From Oscillibacter valericigenes (GTDB lineage: Bacteria; Bacillota; Clostridia; Oscillospirales; Oscillospiraceae): a stretch of 64,000 nt of DNA. The DNA lies in the NCBI RefSeq assembly GCF_021531315.1, contig NZ_JAFBIQ010000008.1, positions 23,426-87,425 of the forward strand. The letters run 5' to 3'. Below the pieces are notes generated by a model. It was not told the DNA's origin and searched no databases. It saw nothing but the letters and a program-made list of their open reading frames with translations. The translations under genes were made by a program, and so were the position numbers. Shown piece by piece: positions 9,070 to 16,695 of this stretch. How positions within the stretch are numbered: the first letter of the stretch is position 1; each line of letters begins with the position of its first letter.

Positions 9070-9813
9070 TTACAGCACCTTATCCAGAAAGCTCACGAGC
9101 CGCGGGCTTTCGGGGTGCGCAAACAGCTCATGCGAGGGCTTATCCTCCTCGATGTGGCCGCCGTCTAAGAAGATGGTGCGGTCGCTGACCTCGCGCGCGA
9201 AGCGCATCTCGTGCGTCACGACGATCATCGTCATGCCGCTCTCGGCAAGGTTCTTCATCACATCGAGCACCTCGCCGATCATCTCGGGGTCGAGGGCGCT
9301 GGTCGGCTCGTCGAAGAGCATGACCTCGGGGTCCATCATCAGCGAGCGCACGATGGCGATGCGCTGCTTCTGCCCGCCGGAGAGCTGGCTCGGATAGGCG
9401 TCCGCACGGTCGGCAAGTCCCACGCGGCCGAGCAGCTCAAGCGCCTTGGCCTCCGCCGACTCCTTCGCCATGCCCTTGATGCGCACGGGCGCGGCGGTGA
9501 GGTTTTTCATCACATTCATGTTGTTGAAGAGGTTGAACTGCTGAAACACCATGCCCATCTTCTGCCGGTGCGCGTCGATGTGCTTACTTTGCCCCTTGGC
9601 GCAGAGGTCCACGCCGTCGAAGAGGATATGACCCGAGGTCGGCGTTTCCAGCAGGTTCAGACAGCGCAGGAAGGTGCTCTTTCCGCCGCCCGAGGGGCCG
9701 ATGATGGATACGACCTCGTTCCTTTCAAAGTCCACGCTGATGTGTCGGAGGACCTCCAACCGATGAAAGCTCTTGCACAGGTCCACGACCCGAAGGATCT
9801 TCTCACCTGCCAT
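9070..9813 (-). CDS. Polar amino-acid ABC importer, ATP-binding subunit (GlnQ/HisP type)
   Basis: This 247-residue ATPase energises the importer made with the next two genes. The Walker A is GPSGGGKST (residues ~39-47), the Q-loop lies in [12 protein letters not shown], the signature is [11 protein letters not shown], the Walker B is [15 protein letters not shown], and the H-loop is in [12 protein letters not shown]. The FNLFNNM and [12 protein letters not shown] stretches are typical of the amino-acid subfamily. Its start overlaps the permease stop by 11 nt. Exact substrate cannot be read from sequence. Confidence 0.93.
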   Translation of the reverse strand: MAGEKILRVVDLCKSFHRLEVLRHISVDFERNEVVSIIGPSGGGKSTFLRCLNLLETPTSGHILFDGVDLCAKGQSKHIDAHRQKMGMVFQQFNLFNNMNVMKNLTAAPVRIKGMAKESAEAKALELLGRVGLADRADAYPSQLSGGQKQRIAIVRSLMMDPEVMLFDEPTSALDPEMIGEVLDVMKNLAESGMTMIVVTHEMRFAREVSDRTIFLDGGHIEEDKPSHELFAHPESPRLVSFLDKVL

Positions 9814-10495
9814 GGTTCATCCTCCTTTCCGCCAGCGCGATCAGCCGCCCTCCGGTGAAGGTCATCGCAAAGTAGCAAAGCGCCGCGATGGCAAGGCAGG
9901 CAAGGCTCTTGTAGGTCAGCGCGATGACGTCGTTCGTGCGGAATATCAGGTCGGCGATGCCGATGACCGAAACGATGGACGACTCCTTGATGACCGTGAC
10001 GAACTCATTGCCGAGCGCGGGGAGAATATTCCTGACCGCCTGTGGCAGCACGACAAGGCGCATCGCCTGACTGTGGCTGAAGCCGACGCTGCGCGCGGCC
10101 TCCATCTGCCCGTAGTCGACTGCCTGCACGCCCGAGCGGATGATCTCGGCGACATAGGCGCAGCTGTTGATGCTCATGGCGATGATGCCGGCGGCAAAGC
10201 GCGAAAAGTTCGGGATCCACGAAATGTCAGGCAGCGTAAAGCCGGCCATCGGAAGGCCGTAGAAAATGAACATGAGCTGCACCATCAGGGGGGTCCCGCG
10301 GATGAACTCGATGTAGGCGACCGCCAGCCACCTGAGCGGCAGGATGCGGCTCATGCGCATACCGGACATGAGCGTGCCGAAGATCGTGCCGAGGAGCACG
10401 GTGAAGGCCGCGATGATGAGCGTATTGACGATGCCCTCTTCAAAAAAGCTGTGGTAGCGAACGATGAGCTTTCCCATCGTCTGAATGAATTCCAT
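9803..10495 (-). CDS. Polar amino-acid ABC importer, permease subunit
   Basis: The 230-residue protein has about five hydrophobic helices. Its EAA-type loop, [35 protein letters not shown] near residues 128-162, is the site that docks on the ATPase. The [10 protein letters not shown] motif is typical of HisMQ-type amino-acid permeases. GAGGAGGAG lies 5 nt before the ATG. It lies between the binding protein and ATPase genes in one minus-strand operon. Confidence 0.93.
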   Translation of the reverse strand: MEFIQTMGKLIVRYHSFFEEGIVNTLIIAAFTVLLGTIFGTLMSGMRMSRILPLRWLAVAYIEFIRGTPLMVQLMFIFYGLPMAGFTLPDISWIPNFSRFAAGIIAMSINSCAYVAEIIRSGVQAVDYGQMEAARSVGFSHSQAMRLVVLPQAVRNILPALGNEFVTVIKESSIVSVIGIADLIFRTNDVIALTYKSLACLAIAALCYFAMTFTGGRLIALAERRMNHGR

Positions 10496-10515
10496 GGGGA
10501 CTCCTCCTCAAAGAA

Positions 10516-10551
10516 CTGCGCTCTTCGCCGCCGAAACGGCGAAGAGCGCAG
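10516..10551 (-). promoter_or_regulatory. Intercistronic stem-loop between binding protein and permease genes
   Basis: Perfect 15-bp arms (10516-10530 and 10537-10551) enclose a 6-nt loop and have no U-tract on the minus strand. Such stem-loops often protect the upstream binding-protein message and lower downstream expression. That role is inferred here. Confidence 0.65.
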
Positions 10552-10578
10552 CTTGCGTTTTTGCGGCTTGCCCGCACC

Positions 10579-11460
10579 TCACAGGCCGAGGCTCGCGGCG
10601 AGGGCGACGGCGTCGTCGTAGGCCTTCTGATAGCTGCCGTCTGCGACGACCTTGTTGATGACCTCGTTTACGGCCTCGACCAGCTCCTCGTTGCCCTTGG
10701 CGATGACGACGGACTTACCGAAGGAGGCTTCCTCGGCGGTGAACGCGAAGTTGGAGACCTCAAGACCGCCGTTGCTGGTGGCGACGAGCGCCTCACCGAC
10801 CGCCTGATCGACGACAAGGCCCGCGATGTTGCCGTTTTGCACCTCAAGGGCGAGGGCGGGATACTTCTCCAGCTCGAAAAGCTCGCTCTCGGGCAGCGCG
10901 GACAGGATCAGCTGAGACTGGATGGTGCCCTTCTGCGCGCCGACCTTCTGCCCCGCAAGGGACTCCTTGGTGGAATACTTGTCGGCGTTGCCGGCCTTGA
11001 CGATCAGCAGCTGCGCGCTGGTCTCGTAGAGGTCGCTGAAGTCGATCTCCTCGGCGCGCTCGGGGGTATTGGTAAAGGCGGCGATGCCGAGGTCGACCTG
11101 GCCTGACTGGACGGCGGGGATGATGCCGTCAAAGGCCATGTCCACGACCTCCAGCGTAACGCCGAGGCTGTCGGCGATCTGCTGGGCCAGCCACATATCG
11201 CAGCCTGCAAAGTTGGCGTCAAGATCCTTGAACTCATAGGGGGCGTACTGGGCCTCGGTGCCGACCACGAGCTTGCCCTTGGACTTGATCTTCTCAAGCA
11301 GGGTGGCGGGCTCGGCAGGCTGCTCCTGTTGTTGCTGCGTGTCGCTGTTCTCAGGCTCCTGCGTTTTCTCCTTCTTGCCGCAGCCGACCATCGCCGATAG
11401 CAGCATCGCTGTGCCGAGAGACAGCGCCAGCAGCTTTTTCATCATGTTGCAGTGTTTCAT
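10579..11460 (-). CDS. Polar amino-acid ABC importer, substrate-binding lipoprotein
   Basis: The 293-residue protein has a lipoprotein signal ending in LLSAMVGC, a Gln/Glu-rich linker, and a periplasmic-binding-protein type 3 fold. The motifs GKLVVGTEAQYAPYEF, GCDMWLAQQIADSLGV and VDLGIAAFTNTPERAEEIDFSDLY support this. I start at ATG 11460, with GGAGGA about 5 nt upstream, instead of the in-frame ATG at 11481 that lies before the SD. It captures a polar amino acid for the permease and ATPase encoded downstream. Confidence 0.92.
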   Translation of the reverse strand: MKHCNMMKKLLALSLGTAMLLSAMVGCGKKEKTQEPENSDTQQQQEQPAEPATLLEKIKSKGKLVVGTEAQYAPYEFKDLDANFAGCDMWLAQQIADSLGVTLEVVDMAFDGIIPAVQSGQVDLGIAAFTNTPERAEEIDFSDLYETSAQLLIVKAGNADKYSTKESLAGQKVGAQKGTIQSQLILSALPESELFELEKYPALALEVQNGNIAGLVVDQAVGEALVATSNGGLEVSNFAFTAEEASFGKSVVIAKGNEELVEAVNEVINKVVADGSYQKAYDDAVALAASLGL

Positions 11461-11513
11461 TTTGTCCTCCGTTCCGTGCATTTGTATGCGCGTTTTCGTA
11501 TTTGATGCGGATA

Positions 11514-11541
11514 ATTATACCAACTGGAACGGATTTGTAAA
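11514..11541 (-). promoter_or_regulatory. Promoter of the amino-acid ABC operon
   Basis: On the minus strand TTTACA (11541-11536), a 16-bp spacer and TATAAT (11519-11514) form a strong sigma-A promoter. It lies about 55 nt upstream of the binding-protein start. Confidence 0.75.
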
Positions 11542-11617
11542 TAGACGCCTCAACTGACAATAATGAAAAGTTATCCAGTATTTTCGTGCAAATTATGCAA
11601 AAGGCGGAGAAGGACGC

Positions 11618-12772
11618 TCAGAACGACAGCGCTTCCATGCGGTCGAAGGCAGCCTTTAACCGATGCATATCAACGGTGCAGGCGATACGAAAATGCCCCG
11701 CGCCGCTCACGCCGAAGGGTGTGCCGGGGCTGACCAGAAGGTGCGCCCTCTCCAGCAGAAGGGAGCAGAAGGTCTGCTCGTCCAGACCCGTCTTTTCCAC
11801 ACCGGGGAAGAGGTAGAAGGTCCCTTTCGGCCGCACAAGGCTGAGATAGGGGATTTTTTCGATGCGGTCCGCGGCGTAGAAAATGCGGTCGCGGTAGGCG
11901 GCGATGTACTTTTCCCGAATTTCCCTGCGCATGGCGAGGGCTTGAATGGCGGCGCGCTGGGAGATCGAGGGCGCAGAATAGATGAGCGCACCATTGATCG
12001 TATTCAGCACCGCTATAAGATCGGATTCGGCGATAATAACGCCCACGCGCCAGCCCGTCATCAAAAAATTTTTGGAAAAGCTGTTGAGCGTGATGGTGCG
12101 CTCGGCCATGTCGAGCAGCGTGCGCAGCGGGCGGAAGTCGCCCTCGTAGAGATAGGTGGTGTAGATCTCGTCGGCGGCGACGAGCAGGTCGTGCTCCCGC
12201 GCGACGCGCGCGAGCATTTCAAGCGTTTCCGCGCCGTAGGCCATGCCGGTTGGGTTCGTGGGATTGTTGAAAATGATGGCCTTGGTGCGCGGCGTGACGG
12301 CCGCGCGCAGGCGCGCCTCGTCGATGGCATAGCCCTCGCCCGCATAGGTCGGCACCTCGACGCATACGCCGCCAGCCAGCTCGATCTGCGCGCGATACAT
12401 GGGGAAATAGGGCGAAAAAACGATGACCTCGTCGCCGGGGTCGAGGATGGCGAGCATCACGAGCGCCATGCCGAGACAGCTCGACGCGCTCACGAGCACC
12501 CGATCGCGCGCAAGGCTCTGACCGAAATCCTCCTCCCACGCGCGGCAGACCGCGCCAATCAGCTCGGGGTCGCCCTTGGGGTCGCCGTAGTGCGTGTGGC
12601 CGGCCCGCGCATCGCGGAAGGCGGCGCCGATGATGGCCTCGTCGGTGGTGAAATCGGTGTCGCCGATGCTCAGGTCGATGATGTCCTTGTACTTGGCGAG
12701 CGCCGCGGTGTCGAGCGACAGGCTCGCGCCGCCGCTGCCCTGAAACCGCTTGGCGATATAGCTGCGCTTCAT
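11618..12772 (-). CDS. Class I/II PLP-dependent aminotransferase
   Basis: The 384-residue fold-type I enzyme has NNPTNPTGMAYG (substrate/PLP Asn), ADEIYTTYLY and the Lys motif SFSKNFLMTGWRVG. The C-terminal GVSGAGHFRIACTVD includes the conserved Arg. The start ATG 12772 has AAGGAGG 9 nt upstream; the earlier in-frame ATG at 12826 lies inside the larA end. It immediately follows larA on the same strand, suggesting one pathway, perhaps on an amino or hydroxy acid. Substrate is not predictable. Confidence 0.88.
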   Translation of the reverse strand: MKRSYIAKRFQGSGGASLSLDTAALAKYKDIIDLSIGDTDFTTDEAIIGAAFRDARAGHTHYGDPKGDPELIGAVCRAWEEDFGQSLARDRVLVSASSCLGMALVMLAILDPGDEVIVFSPYFPMYRAQIELAGGVCVEVPTYAGEGYAIDEARLRAAVTPRTKAIIFNNPTNPTGMAYGAETLEMLARVAREHDLLVAADEIYTTYLYEGDFRPLRTLLDMAERTITLNSFSKNFLMTGWRVGVIIAESDLIAVLNTINGALIYSAPSISQRAAIQALAMRREIREKYIAAYRDRIFYAADRIEKIPYLSLVRPKGTFYLFPGVEKTGLDEQTFCSLLLERAHLLVSPGTPFGVSGAGHFRIACTVDMHRLKAAFDRMEALSF

Positions 12773-12786
12773 GTCCGGAGACCTCC

Positions 12787-14054
12787 TTAATGTGCGGAAT
12801 GACGGTCGAGCCGTTCGGAATAACATAGATGGATTTGCCCTCTAACTGCGCTGCGTCGAGCAGAGAGGATATATCGGAAAAAGCCTCAATACCCATCGGC
12901 GCGACCGACGACGGAGCAATGCTCGAATAGAGCAGGATGCGGTAGCGCTGCGCCTGCTCGCAGTTGAGGAAAAAGATGTAGCCCGCGACGGTGAAGTGCT
13001 CGCGCAGCCGCCGCTCGATGGTGTCGGCGGCAAGGTCCTTGGCCCAGTCGAAATACTCGGCGGGGCCGCCGCCCTCGCGCGCCTCGATGAAGAGGATGAG
13101 CGTGCCGCCCAGCTTGAGGCCGGACTCCACATTGTCAATGGTCTTGGTGCCTTGATAGAGCGAGATGTCCTTCGGGAAGCCGCCGCAGCTCGTGATGACA
13201 ACATCGGCCTTTTCGGGGATATCCACCCGATAGATGCGCTCCACCATGCGGCAGGCCGCCTCCCATGAGGAGAGGTAGTGACCCGAGAAGATGGCGGCGA
13301 GCTGCATCTGCGCGTTCATCACAAGACTGATGATGAAGAGGCTTTTCACCATGTCCGCCGCCTCGCACATATCCTCATGCAGCGGGTTGCCCTTGAGTAT
13401 GCCGTTGCCGATGGCGGGATTGGAGCGCAGCGCCGCGGCATCAAGGGAGAAGGCGTGGTTGTGGAAGATGGTCTCGCGGCCGCTGATGCCCGGCAGGATG
13501 CTCTTGCGTCCGCCGCCGAAGCCCGCCATCACATGCTGCGTCACCGCGCCGAGACAGACCACAAGGTCGGCCTCCGCCGCCGTGCGGTTGATCTCGACCT
13601 TTGTGCCGTGCGGCGTGGTGCCGAGATAGACAAGGTCCTTCGCCTCACAGTCGTGGTTCTCGACCCTGACACGCTCGTAGACCGCGTCGGTCACGAGCGT
13701 GCGCAGCTCCTGCTCGTCGCCGCCGAGGTGTGTGCCGTTGGCGACGACGATGGTGATGTCCGCCTCGCGCACGCCGCAGCGCTCCATAAGATAGTCCACA
13801 AGGTGCGGGATCACAAGGTCCTGGCGCATCCAAAAGCGCGTCATGTCGCTCACGGCCAGCGCGACGGTGTCGCCGCCTCTGGCGCGCTCGCACAGCGGCG
13901 CGCTGTCGATCGGCGCGTCGAGCGAGGCCCACAGCGCCGCGCGAAGATCGGAAAGAGGGGCGACGGCGTTGCCGTGCAGCTCGCCGAGCACGGTTTTCTC
14001 GTCCAAGGGCAGCTCTACCGTGCCGTCGCCGTAGGGGAATGAATAGTTTTTCAT
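12787..14054 (-). CDS. LarA-family nickel-dependent racemase/epimerase, stop codon apparently lost by a 1-nt deletion
   Basis: The protein (about 422 residues to its natural end) matches lactate racemase LarA. It has SDMTRFW, VANGTHLG, the cofactor Lys region GFGGGRKSILPGISG, the NH motif in IFHNHAFSL and the C-terminal VIPNGSTVIPHI. LarA uses a nickel-pincer cofactor to racemise 2-hydroxyacids; exact substrate is unknown. The ATG at 14054 has GGAG 7 nt upstream. After PHI the frame reads AAG GAG and stays open to 12219, while the overlapping frame has TAAGGAGG at 12789-12782. One extra T would give ATT TAA, a normal end. The given end is that TAA, so the length is not a multiple of 3. Confidence 0.82.
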
Positions 14055-14233
14055 CAAATCACTCCGTGCTGAAAATGAAATAATATGGCAGTATATGTCG
14101 AAATGGCACAAAAATCAAGAGTAAATATTCATAAATTTCAAAAGGGAGACGAGGGAAAATGGAGCAAACATTTCAAATGCGACTGCGGCGGAGACCGCAG
14201 GATATAGCATTTAGAAAAAATTCAAAATAGCTC

Positions 14234-14262
14234 TTGACAAGAGTGCGGGAATGGCTTAGTAT
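14234..14262 (+). promoter_or_regulatory. Promoter of the arsR-sdpI operon
   Basis: TTGACA (14234-14239), a 17-bp spacer and TAGTAT (14257-14262) give a start site near 14269. This rules out the in-frame ATG at 14234 as the translation start. Confidence 0.8.
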
Positions 14263-14264
14263 CT

Positions 14265-14287
14265 ATTTAGAAAAGCATCTAAATGCT
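14265..14287 (+). promoter_or_regulatory. Candidate ArsR operator at the transcription start
   Basis: ATTTAGA (14265-14271) and TCTAAAT (14278-14284) form a perfect 7-bp inverted repeat with a 6-nt centre, overlapped by AGCAT-N4-ATGCT (14274-14287). A further half-site ATTTAGA lies at 14209-14215. The position at the start site fits autorepression by the encoded ArsR protein. Confidence 0.6.
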
Positions 14288-14305
14288 TTGAGAGGGGTGA
14301 ACGGC

Positions 14306-14578
14306 GTGGGCCTGAGCGAGACGATGAAGGCGCTGGGCGATCCGGTGCGGCGAGAGATTTTGAACCTGCTCAAGGGCGGGCGCATGACGGCGGGCGACAT
14401 CGCGGGCCGCTTTGAGATGACGGCGGCGACGGTCTCCTACCACCTCTCGCAGCTCAAAAAGGCGGGACTTATTTATGAAAGCCGCGAGAAGAACTATATC
14501 TATTACAGCCTCAACGCCTCCGTTTTGGAGGAGGTGCTGCTGTGGTTACAGGATTTGAGGGGGGAGAGGGAACCATGA
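14306..14578 (+). CDS. ArsR/SdpR-family winged-helix autorepressor
   Basis: The 90-residue protein matches short SdpR-like ArsR regulators: LSETMKALGDPVRREILNLL, then GGRMTAGDIAGRFEMTAATVSYHLSQLKKAGLI (recognition helix at TAATVSYHLSQL) and the beta-wing REKNYIYYSLN. No metal-binding Cys pair (CVC) is seen, so it is probably not a metal sensor. The GTG start at 14306 has AGAGGGG 8 nt upstream. The stop overlaps the sdpI start (ATGA), the usual pairing in which SdpI is an immunity-type signal protein and this protein represses the pair. Confidence 0.88.
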   Translation: MGLSETMKALGDPVRREILNLLKGGRMTAGDIAGRFEMTAATVSYHLSQLKKAGLIYESREKNYIYYSLNASVLEEVLLWLQDLRGEREP

Positions 14579-15231
14579 AGATAAACAAAAAAGAACTGCT
14601 GCTGACCTCGCTGGTCTGCCTGCTGCCGCTGCTTGCGGGCGCGGCGCTCTACCCGCGCTTGCCCGAAACGATGGCGACGCATTGGGGGATCGATGGAACG
14701 GCAAACGGCTGGTCGTCGCGCGCCGCCACGGTGTTCGGCTTGCCGCTGTTTATCCTGGCGCTGCATCTCGTCTGCTTTTACGCCGAGAGCCACGGGACAA
14801 ACAGAAATATGAATCCCGCGCTGCGGACGGTGCTGCTGTGGTTCTGCCCCGCAGTGTCGCTGCTCGGCGGTGCGCTCACGCTCGGCACGGGACTGGGCTA
14901 TGAAATGCACATCAGCACCGTGGTGCCGGTGTTCATGGGGCTGCTGTTCCTGATCCTTGGCAACTACCTGCCGAAGATCCGGAGGAACCTCACCGTGGGT
15001 ATCAAGCTGCCGTGGACGCTTGCGAGCGAGGAGAACTGGAGCCGCACGCATCGCATCGCGGGATTTCTGTGGGTGCTTGCGGGGCTGGTGACGCTTGCCG
15101 TCACACTGCTCGGCGCGTGGTCGTCCGGCCTGTTCTTCGCGCTGCTTGTGCTGACGGCGGGCATCCCCACGCTCTATTCCTATTGCTATTACCGCCGCCA
15201 CGAAAGGGAGGACAAGGATGGAAACGATTAA
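14575..15231 (+). CDS. SdpI/DUF1648 family membrane protein
   Basis: The 218-residue protein starts with a helix, then LYPRLPETMATHWGIDGTANGW, the DUF1648 signature. About five further hydrophobic helices follow, with the SdpI motif GNYLPKIRRNLTVGIKLPWTLASEENW. In Bacillus the homologue gives immunity to a killing factor and signals to SdpR. Here the same two-gene layout is present but no toxin genes are seen. ATG 14575 overlaps the arsR stop. Confidence 0.88.
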   Translation: MKINKKELLLTSLVCLLPLLAGAALYPRLPETMATHWGIDGTANGWSSRAATVFGLPLFILALHLVCFYAESHGTNRNMNPALRTVLLWFCPAVSLLGGALTLGTGLGYEMHISTVVPVFMGLLFLILGNYLPKIRRNLTVGIKLPWTLASEENWSRTHRIAGFLWVLAGLVTLAVTLLGAWSSGLFFALLVLTAGIPTLYSYCYYRRHEREDKDGND

Positions 15232-15433
15232 GCCGGGACGCTACCGCCACTTCAAGGGCAACGAATATGAGGCCGTCGGCCTTGCAAAGCACAGCGAAAC
15301 GCTGGAGGAGCTGGTCGTCTACCGCGCGCTCTACGGCGAGCGCGGGCTGTGGGTGCGCCCCGCCGCGATGTGGAACGAGACCGTTGAGCGCGACGGCGTG
15401 ACCTGCCGCCGCTTTACCTATCTGGGCGAATGA
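15218..15433 (+). CDS. DUF1653 domain protein
   Basis: The 71-residue protein consists of a single DUF1653 domain: GRYRHFKGNEYEAVGLAKHSET, then YRALYGERGLWVRP and a C-terminal RFTYLGE. The family has no known biochemical role. The gene overlaps the end of sdpI by 14 nt and its own stop overlaps the next gene by 4 nt, so expression is probably translationally coupled. Confidence 0.88.
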   Translation: METIKPGRYRHFKGNEYEAVGLAKHSETLEELVVYRALYGERGLWVRPAAMWNETVERDGVTCRRFTYLGE

Positions 15434-15945
15434 CGGACTACACGCTTATCCGCTCGCGGCGGCGGACGCTCTCGATGGAATTGAAGCGCGACGGCACGCT
15501 CGTCGTCCGTGCGCCGCTGCGCCTGAGCGCGGAGAAGATCGAAGCCTTTGTCGCCGCGCATGAGGACTGGCTCGCGCGCGCCCGCGCGCGGCAGGCTGTG
15601 CGCCTTGCCGCGCACCCTGAGCCGACGGAGGCCGAGCGCGAGGCGCTCATTGCAAAAGCTGAGACGGAGCTGCCCGCGCGCGTGGCGTACTGGAGCCGCA
15701 TGACGGGCCTCACGCCGACCGGCGTGAGGATCACGGGCGCGCGGACGCGCTTCGGGAGCTGCAGCAGTAAAAACAGCCTCTGCTTTTCGTGGCGGCTGAT
15801 GCAGTATCCCGACGCGGCCATCGACCTTGTGGTGGTACATGAGCTGTGCCATATCGCCCACCGTGACCATGGCGCGGGCTTTTACGCCCTGCTCGGCAGC
15901 ATTCTGCCCGATTACCGCGAACGCATGAAGCTGCTGAAAGAATAA
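15430..15945 (+). CDS. YgjP-like M48/DUF45 metallopeptidase
   Basis: The 171-residue protein has the YgjP-like layout. An N-terminal beta region (YTLIRSRRRTLSMELKRDGTLVVRAP) is followed by RFGSCSSKNSLCFSWRLM and the zinc motif VVHELCHIAHRDHGAGFY, where the two His of HELCH and the later His bind Zn and Glu is catalytic. No signal peptide is present, so it acts in the cytoplasm. The substrate is unknown. It is the last gene of the ArsR-headed operon. Confidence 0.88.
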   Translation: MTDYTLIRSRRRTLSMELKRDGTLVVRAPLRLSAEKIEAFVAAHEDWLARARARQAVRLAAHPEPTEAEREALIAKAETELPARVAYWSRMTGLTPTGVRITGARTRFGSCSSKNSLCFSWRLMQYPDAAIDLVVVHELCHIAHRDHGAGFYALLGSILPDYRERMKLLKE

Positions 15946-15985
15946 AGAGGTTGGAAAGCCGAAGGGCTTTCCAACCTCTTTTCCT
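15945..15985. terminator. Terminator between the peptidase and PII-like genes
   Basis: A 16-bp perfect stem (15945-15960 and 15965-15980) has a GAAG tetraloop and is followed by TTCCTC. The AA/TT flanks let it serve both convergent genes. Confidence 0.85.
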
Positions 15986-16002
15986 CTCTTGTATGCGGTG
16001 TG

Positions 16003-16683
16003 TCAGTCGTCCTCAAGGAGACGAAGGCCCGCCGTATCGGAAACGGGCAGGGTGAAGCAGACGGACTTCGCCTTGCTCTCCATGCCCGCTTTGCACATGA
16101 TGGCGGACATGATGGCGTTGCGCTGCTCACGGTGGACGACGATGTAGATCATTTCCTTCTCGGCGGCGAGGGAGATGCCGAGGAACTTCTCCGCACCCTC
16201 CATGCCGGTGCCTTTGGCGTGAATGACCGTGCCGCCCGCCGCGCCCGCGCCGCGCGCCGCATCCATGATGAGGTCGCTGTATCCGTGGTTGGCGACGACG
16301 ATCAAAAGCTCATAATTGGTGTCCTTCATGGTGGATTCCTCCCCCTTCTGATAATTCTGATGCTCGGTCAAAAATTGCAGCTCGCGCCGCCCACCGACCG
16401 AGCTGAGCGGGACGATGAAGGCGATGCCCGTGCCGGGGACATCGATCCGCAGCTCGCGGCGCAGGCCGCGGCGCAGCTCCTCCCACTTTTCGCCTGTGAC
16501 GAAGCTCATGAAGACGCATTTGTCGCTGCGCTCTAAGCCGAGGTAATTGAGCATATCGCTGCTCGCCGTGCCAAGGGCGAGCGAGATGAGCTGTACGGGG
16601 ACCTGCCGCTCGCGGTAGAACGAGAGAAAGGCTGTGAGCTTGCTGCGCTCGACGATGGTGACCATCAGATAGAGTTCACTCAT
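16003..16683 (-). CDS. Tandem PII-like (GlnB-fold) regulator protein
   Basis: The 226-residue protein looks like two GlnB-type ferredoxin-like domains in tandem. Residues 1-~110 run from LYLMVTIVERSKLTAFLSFYRER to GIAFIVPLSSVGG. Residues ~118-226 run from ELLIVVANHGYSDLIMDAARGAG to SVCFTLPVSDTAGL. In the second half a T-loop-like segment (HAKGTGMEGAEKFLG) precedes a strand resembling the B-loop region. It starts 12 nt after the DUF1538 gene ends, with AAGGAGGG upstream, so it is probably its regulatory partner, as GlnK is for AmtB. The ligand is unknown. Confidence 0.75.
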   Translation of the reverse strand: MSELYLMVTIVERSKLTAFLSFYRERQVPVQLISLALGTASSDMLNYLGLERSDKCVFMSFVTGEKWEELRRGLRRELRIDVPGTGIAFIVPLSSVGGRRELQFLTEHQNYQKGEESTMKDTNYELLIVVANHGYSDLIMDAARGAGAAGGTVIHAKGTGMEGAEKFLGISLAAEKEMIYIVVHREQRNAIMSAIMCKAGMESKAKSVCFTLPVSDTAGLRLLEDD

Positions 16684-16695
16684 ATACTACCCTCC

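Noticed and set aside
12219..14111. A single 630-residue LarA fusion protein
   Set aside because: The last ~190 residues are the Arg/His-rich shadow of the aminotransferase gene in another frame. A TAA-SD overlap one base out of frame gives a simpler explanation.
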